From Flavobacterium hungaricum (lineage in GTDB: Bacteria; Bacteroidota; Bacteroidia; Flavobacteriales; Flavobacteriaceae), in the NCBI RefSeq assembly GCF_015182285.1, contig NZ_PRDM01000002.1, positions 1-64,000 of the forward strand: a DNA stretch of 64,000 nucleotides, written 5' to 3'. Positions 60,661 to 64,000 of this stretch are shown piece by piece. The notes under the pieces are model-generated. The model did no database searches, was not told the DNA's origin, and was given only the letters and a program-made list of their open reading frames with translations. Within the stretch, counting starts at the first letter, position 1, and each line of letters opens with the position of its first letter. The translations under genes were made by a program, and so were the position numbers.

Positions 60661-60714
60661 ATAAAATGGTGATTCTCAAGTTTATTCAAAAATTGAGAAT
60701 CACTACCATTTTAT
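60661..60714. repeat. Long hairpin before the 88-bp array
   Basis: ATAAAATGGTGATTCTCAA (60661-60679) pairs with TTGAGAATC plus ACCATTTTAT (60693-60714), with an ACT bulge. The two arms make a 19-bp stem. It lies between the atp terminator and the repeat array; no T run gives it clear terminator character. Confidence 0.75.
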
Positions 60715-60738
60715 AAAAAATTGACAGATAACTCTGCT

Positions 60739-61002
60739 TGCTTTGTCTTTTTTGGGAACAAACTAGCTTTATTAGTCCCACGGCTCTGTTTTTTTAAGGG
60801 TTACATTTCAGCAGAATCAATCCCTGTGCTTTGTCTTTTCTGGGAACAAACTAGCTTTATTAGTCCCACGGCTCTGTTTTTTTAGGGTTACAATACAGCA
60901 GAATCAATCCCTTATGCTTTGTCTTTTTTGGGAACAAACAAGCTTTATTAGTCCCATTGCTTCCTTTTTTATAAGGGTTGTATTTAGCTTTCTCAATCCC
61001 TG
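60739..61002. repeat. Three tandem 88-bp units, candidate structured RNA array
   Basis: Units at 60739-60826, 60827-60914 and 60915-61002 each begin TGCTTTGTCTTTT. Each keeps GGGAACAAAC(T/A)AGC, TTTATTAGTCCC, a T run, and AGGGTT...AATCCCT. The third unit changes the loop between AGGGTT and AATCCCT (TACATTTCAGCAGAATC becomes GTATTTAGCTTTCTC) yet keeps the paired ends. No open frame or tRNA shape is present. Conserved stems with variable loops point to RNA structure; the strand is not known. Confidence 0.75.
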
Positions 61003-61295
61003 TGAGACAAATTTAAGAAAGGTTTAAGAAAAAAATCTTACATAATTCCCATGTCAGATTTATATATTTCACATGTGTGAGAAAATTATTATGCAGTAAA
61101 ATGTCAAAAACAAGAAGAAATATTTACTCGAAGAATTAAAAGCTTAACATTATAACGACAAAAACATAATATTATTGTAATATTTATAAAAATGATTTTC
61201 ACATTGAAATGGAATTTATCAAGTACAACTATGTTTTAGTTGAGAATTTCGGGCTTACTTTTTTTGATTAATTTTGAGTCTTATTTCGAGATCAT
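61003..61295. other. Gap between the 88-bp array and the acetyltransferase gene
   Basis: No gene is supported. TAATTTTG at 61269-61276 matches TAnnTTTG and may be the -7 box of the downstream gene. A short CACATGTGTG sequence near 61070 is partly palindromic. Nothing else was recognised. Confidence 0.5.
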
Positions 61296-61742
61296 ATGGA
61301 TTATACACTTAAAGAACTCACTACTATTCCGGAAATGTTGGATCAAATAGATACCATTAGATTTTTGTATCCCAATATTAGTGTAGAAAAATATTCATCA
61401 TTTCTTAGTGAAATGGTGCCGCACAATTATACCCAAATTGCAGTTTTTGAAGATAAAACCTGTATCGGAATAACCGGCTGCTGGTCGGCTACAAAATTAT
61501 GGACGGGAAAATATCTCGAGATTGATAATTTTGTGGTAAATCCACAATATCGCTCAAAAGGAATCGGAAAATTGCTTACCGATTTTGTTGAGAAAAAGGC
61601 AATAGAATTGGGTTGCAGCAGTATTGTTCTCGATGCCTTTACTGGAAATTTTGGCGCACATCGATTCTACTACAATCAAGGATATGCTCCAAAAGGATTT
61701 CATTTTGTGAAAATTTTGGACGAAAATAAAATGACCGTGTAA
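61296..61742 (+). CDS. GNAT family N-acetyltransferase
   Basis: This is a 148-residue acetyltransferase with the acetyl-CoA motif YLEIDNFVVNPQYRSKGIGK (about 72-91), where R-x-x-G-x-G is present, and ENKM near the end. The substrate is unknown; GNAT proteins acetylate amines of small molecules or proteins. It lies alone, downstream of a TAnnTTTG box at 61269. Confidence 0.9.
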   Translation: MDYTLKELTTIPEMLDQIDTIRFLYPNISVEKYSSFLSEMVPHNYTQIAVFEDKTCIGITGCWSATKLWTGKYLEIDNFVVNPQYRSKGIGKLLTDFVEKKAIELGCSSIVLDAFTGNFGAHRFYYNQGYAPKGFHFVKILDENKMTV

Positions 61743-61838
61743 AAAATAGAATCTCCATTTTTTTATTACATCAACAAAAACGCCATTAAACAAAAGAAAT
61801 GGTTATTTTTGTTCTACAAACATTATTAGAATTATATT

Positions 61839-63299
61839 TTGGGATTATATAAAAATCTATTCAAGCAAACTGCAATTTACGGCCTGGCAACAGTTTTACC
61901 GCGAATGCTGAGTTTTTTATTAGTGAGATTATATACAGGAATTTTGCCAACAGCAGAATACGGTGAAGTTTCGATTGTATTGTCTTGGATGGTTTTCTTT
62001 AACGTCGTACTTTCATACGGAATGGAAACGGCCTTTTTTAGATTTTACAGTGCCGAAGAAGATAAAAAGAATGTCATTGCAACTTCGACAATTTCGATAT
62101 TTTGGACTTCTATTATTTTTCTTTTTGTCGCGCTTATATTCAGAAATACACTTGCAAATCTTGCAGAAGTAGATGTGCAATACATTACCTATACAGTTTG
62201 GATTTTAGTATTAGATGCCTTGGTTTTGATCCCTTTTTCAAAATTGAGAGCCAATCAAAGACCTATGGTTTATGCGGCAATTAAGATTGGAAATGTTATC
62301 ATTAACCTGTTGTTGAATATATTCTTTTTAATATATCTTCCAAAATTAGCAGATTCAAATCCAAATTCTGTTTGGGATAATTTATATGTTGAAAACTTCC
62401 AAATCGCTTATATTTTCATTGCGAATCTCTTAGCAAGTTTGGCCACATTCATTGTATTATCTCCAAATTATCTTTCGCTTGGACGAAAATTCGATCCTGT
62501 ATTGTGGAAAAAAATGATGAAATACGGACTTCCTATTTTGGTTGCCGGTCTTGCATTTGCAGTAAACGAACATTTTGATAAAATCCTTTTAGGATATCTG
62601 CTTCCAGAAAATTTAGCAAAATCTGAAGTTGGAGCCTATTCTGCCTGTTACAAACTAGGATTATTTATGGTTCTTTTTGCAACGGCTTTTAGATTAGGAA
62701 TTGAACCTTTCTTTTTCAGCCATGCCAAAAACGAAAATGCACCGCAGACTTATGCTGTAATCACCAAATATTTTGTAATTCTGGGCTCACTAATTTTACT
62801 GGGAGTTATTGTTTTTGCAGATGTTTTAAAATTTTTATTACTTGATAATAAAACCTATTGGGAAGCCATGAAAGTAGTGCCTTTGATTATTCTGGCTAAT
62901 TTCTTCTTAGGTATTTACAACAACTTATCGGTTTGGTACAAGCTGACAGATCAAACTAAGATTGGAGCTTACATTTCTATTATTGGAGCGATTGTAACTT
63001 TGATTTTAAATTATCTTTTAATTCCAAAATATAGTTATTACGGATCTGCAATTGCAACCATTTCGGCTTACGGAAGTATGATGTTGATTTCGTACGTTCT
63101 AGGAAATAAATATTATCCTATACCTTATGATATGAATAAAATTGGAGCTTATTTAGGAGTTTCGATTTTGTTTTCAATAATTTCATTTTACGGATTTAGA
63201 GAGAATTATTTCGTTGGAATTCCGTTACTAATAGCCTTTATGTATTTGGTTTATCATTATGAAAAAGATACAATTAAGGGTATAATGAAAAGAAAATAA
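61839..63299 (+). CDS. Polysaccharide flippase (MATE/Wzx-like), second copy
   Basis: The 486-residue protein has about 14 hydrophobic segments and begins GLYKNLFKQTAIYGLATVLP, the Wzx/MurJ-like N-terminus. It is only distantly similar to the flippase at 33338. The start is TTG 61839; TATTTTTG at 61804-61811 is a fitting -7 box. It precedes dut by 25 bp and a sugar nucleotidyltransferase further on, so it may be in a nucleotide-sugar operon. Confidence 0.88.
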   Translation: MGLYKNLFKQTAIYGLATVLPRMLSFLLVRLYTGILPTAEYGEVSIVLSWMVFFNVVLSYGMETAFFRFYSAEEDKKNVIATSTISIFWTSIIFLFVALIFRNTLANLAEVDVQYITYTVWILVLDALVLIPFSKLRANQRPMVYAAIKIGNVIINLLLNIFFLIYLPKLADSNPNSVWDNLYVENFQIAYIFIANLLASLATFIVLSPNYLSLGRKFDPVLWKKMMKYGLPILVAGLAFAVNEHFDKILLGYLLPENLAKSEVGAYSACYKLGLFMVLFATAFRLGIEPFFFSHAKNENAPQTYAVITKYFVILGSLILLGVIVFADVLKFLLLDNKTYWEAMKVVPLIILANFFLGIYNNLSVWYKLTDQTKIGAYISIIGAIVTLILNYLLIPKYSYYGSAIATISAYGSMMLISYVLGNKYYPIPYDMNKIGAYLGVSILFSIISFYGFRENYFVGIPLLIAFMYLVYHYEKDTIKGIMKRK

Positions 63300-63324
63300 G
63301 CGCGTTTAAAATAGTATATTAAAA

Positions 63325-63759
63325 ATGAAAATACAGATTATCAATAAATCACAACACGATTTACCAAACTACGAAACAATTGCTTCTGCAGGAATGGATC
63401 TTCGTGCGAATTTAACAGAATCAATTACCCTTAAACCATTAGAAAGAACCATTGTTAAGACAGGACTTTTTATAGAATTACCAATTGGTTATGAAGCTCA
63501 GGTAAGACCAAGAAGCGGATTGGCGGCTAAAAAAGGAGTAACGGTTTTAAATTCTCCTGGAACTGTTGATGCAGATTACAGAGGAGAAATCGGCGTAATT
63601 TTAGTAAATTTATCAAATGATGATTTCGTTGTTGAAAATGGCGAAAGAATCGCACAGTTGATTATTGCTAAACACGAAAGAGCTGAATGGATTGAAGTAG
63701 AAACGCTTTCTGAAACCTCTAGAGGAGAAGGCGGTTTTGGAAGTACGGGCGTGAAATAA
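63325..63759 (+). CDS. dut: Deoxyuridine 5'-triphosphate nucleotidohydrolase
   Basis: The 144-residue dUTPase keeps uracil out of DNA. All five motifs are visible: [10 protein letters not shown] (motif I, about 21-30), [11 protein letters not shown] (II, about 61-71), [14 protein letters not shown] (III, about 79-92), ERIAQLII (IV, about 106-113) and GEGGFGSTG (V, about 134-142). Length is normal. It follows the flippase gene by 25 bp. Confidence 0.97.
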   Translation: MKIQIINKSQHDLPNYETIASAGMDLRANLTESITLKPLERTIVKTGLFIELPIGYEAQVRPRSGLAAKKGVTVLNSPGTVDADYRGEIGVILVNLSNDDFVVENGERIAQLIIAKHERAEWIEVETLSETSRGEGGFGSTGVK

Positions 63760-63840
63760 TTTTCGATCGTAGTTTTTCAGATATAAAATAATGACCAAAC
63801 CCAATGAAGATTAAAATCTTCTCATAAAATCAGATAGAAA

Positions 63841-64000
63841 ATGAAAATAATTGTGCCAATGGCAGGTCGAGGATCGAGACTTAGGCCGCATACACTAACT
63901 GTTCCAAAACCGCTTATTCCGGTTGCAGGAAAATCAATCGTACATCGTTTAGTTGAAGATATAGCTAAAATATTAAAAGAACCAATTGAAGAAGTTGCTT
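63841..64000 (+). CDS. Sugar-phosphate nucleotidyltransferase, 5' end only
   Basis: The frame from ATG 63841 reads [20 protein letters not shown], then [14 protein letters not shown], the nucleotide-binding start of the glucose-1-phosphate thymidylyl/uridylyltransferase family (G-x-G-x-R-x(n)-P-K-P). The window ends after 53 codons, so the rest is unseen. It lies 81 bp after dut. The product would supply activated sugars. Confidence 0.9.
   Translation, partial: MKIIVPMAGRGSRLRPHTLTVPKPLIPVAGKSIVHRLVEDIAKILKEPIEEVA

Noticed and set aside
60739..61002. CRISPR array
   Set aside because: The three units are contiguous with no spacers and no cas genes are near.

Overview
The window looks like a stretch of a Flavobacterium chromosome (phylum Bacteroidota, order Flavobacteriales), close to the F. 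johnsoniae type. The grounds are low GC, many TAnnTTTG (-7) promoter boxes, a type IX secretion sorting domain on a secreted GH8 glycosidase, the type IX/gliding lipoprotein SprE (PorW), several Bacteroidota-only families (DUF4175, DUF6341, DUF6427, DUF6909, DUF5687), and an ATP synthase operon that lacks atpD and atpC. No rRNA, CRISPR array or complete prophage was seen. One tRNA gene (Cys, GCA) is present.

Layout. 1-640: 14-bp tandem repeats and seven ParB-binding (parS-type) palindromes. The last palindrome forms the final six codons of ybeY, so this is probably an origin-proximal chromosome segregation centre. 618-8,900: ybeY, a large DUF4175 membrane protein, gltX, an SPFH protein, a YtxH/holin-like small membrane protein cassette and a secreted protein. 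8,900-9,950: an AT-rich gene-free stretch with an imperfect long direct repeat. 9,990-13,130: glnS, an antitoxin whose toxin partner carries a nonsense codon, and folB. 13,223-14,040: tRNA-Cys, a 22-bp copy of its 3' end (attachment-site-like) and a five-copy 125-bp repeat array. 14,170-25,914: LysE-type exporter, GIN-domain protein, rnr, rpiB, a pair of DUF3857/transglutaminase-like proteins and tex.

26,006-32,343: GH8 glycosidase, tatA, a truncated M23-like protein, a GH3 family enzyme, a RAYT transposase carrying a perfect REP-like palindrome inside its own gene, and DUF6909. 32,344-42,864: a surface polysaccharide locus (chain-length protein, flippase, EpsG-like protein, O-antigen ligase/polymerase, GT4, UDP-glucuronate decarboxylase, initiating sugar-phosphate transferase, GT2, CapK-like ligase) with an ORF6N gene remnant. 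42,998-49,152: purD, DUF6341, DUF6427, upp, DUF4254, a GT9 glycosyltransferase and a ferredoxin reductase. 49,281-54,825: an ABC exporter pair, sprE, a bactofilin and atpZ. 54,885-60,571: the atpB-E-F-H-A-G operon, with inverted repeats between several genes. 60,661-61,002: a hairpin and three exact 88-bp tandem units that look like a structured RNA array. 61,296-64,000: acetyltransferase, second flippase, dut and the start of a sugar nucleotidyltransferase.

How it fits together. Most genes are core housekeeping. The accessory signal sits in four places: the parS cluster, the tRNA-Cys hotspot with repeats, the polysaccharide locus with its mobile-element traces, and the 88-bp array after the ATP synthase operon. 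The last is my best candidate for something undescribed. All functional assignments come from reading motifs; no database search was run.
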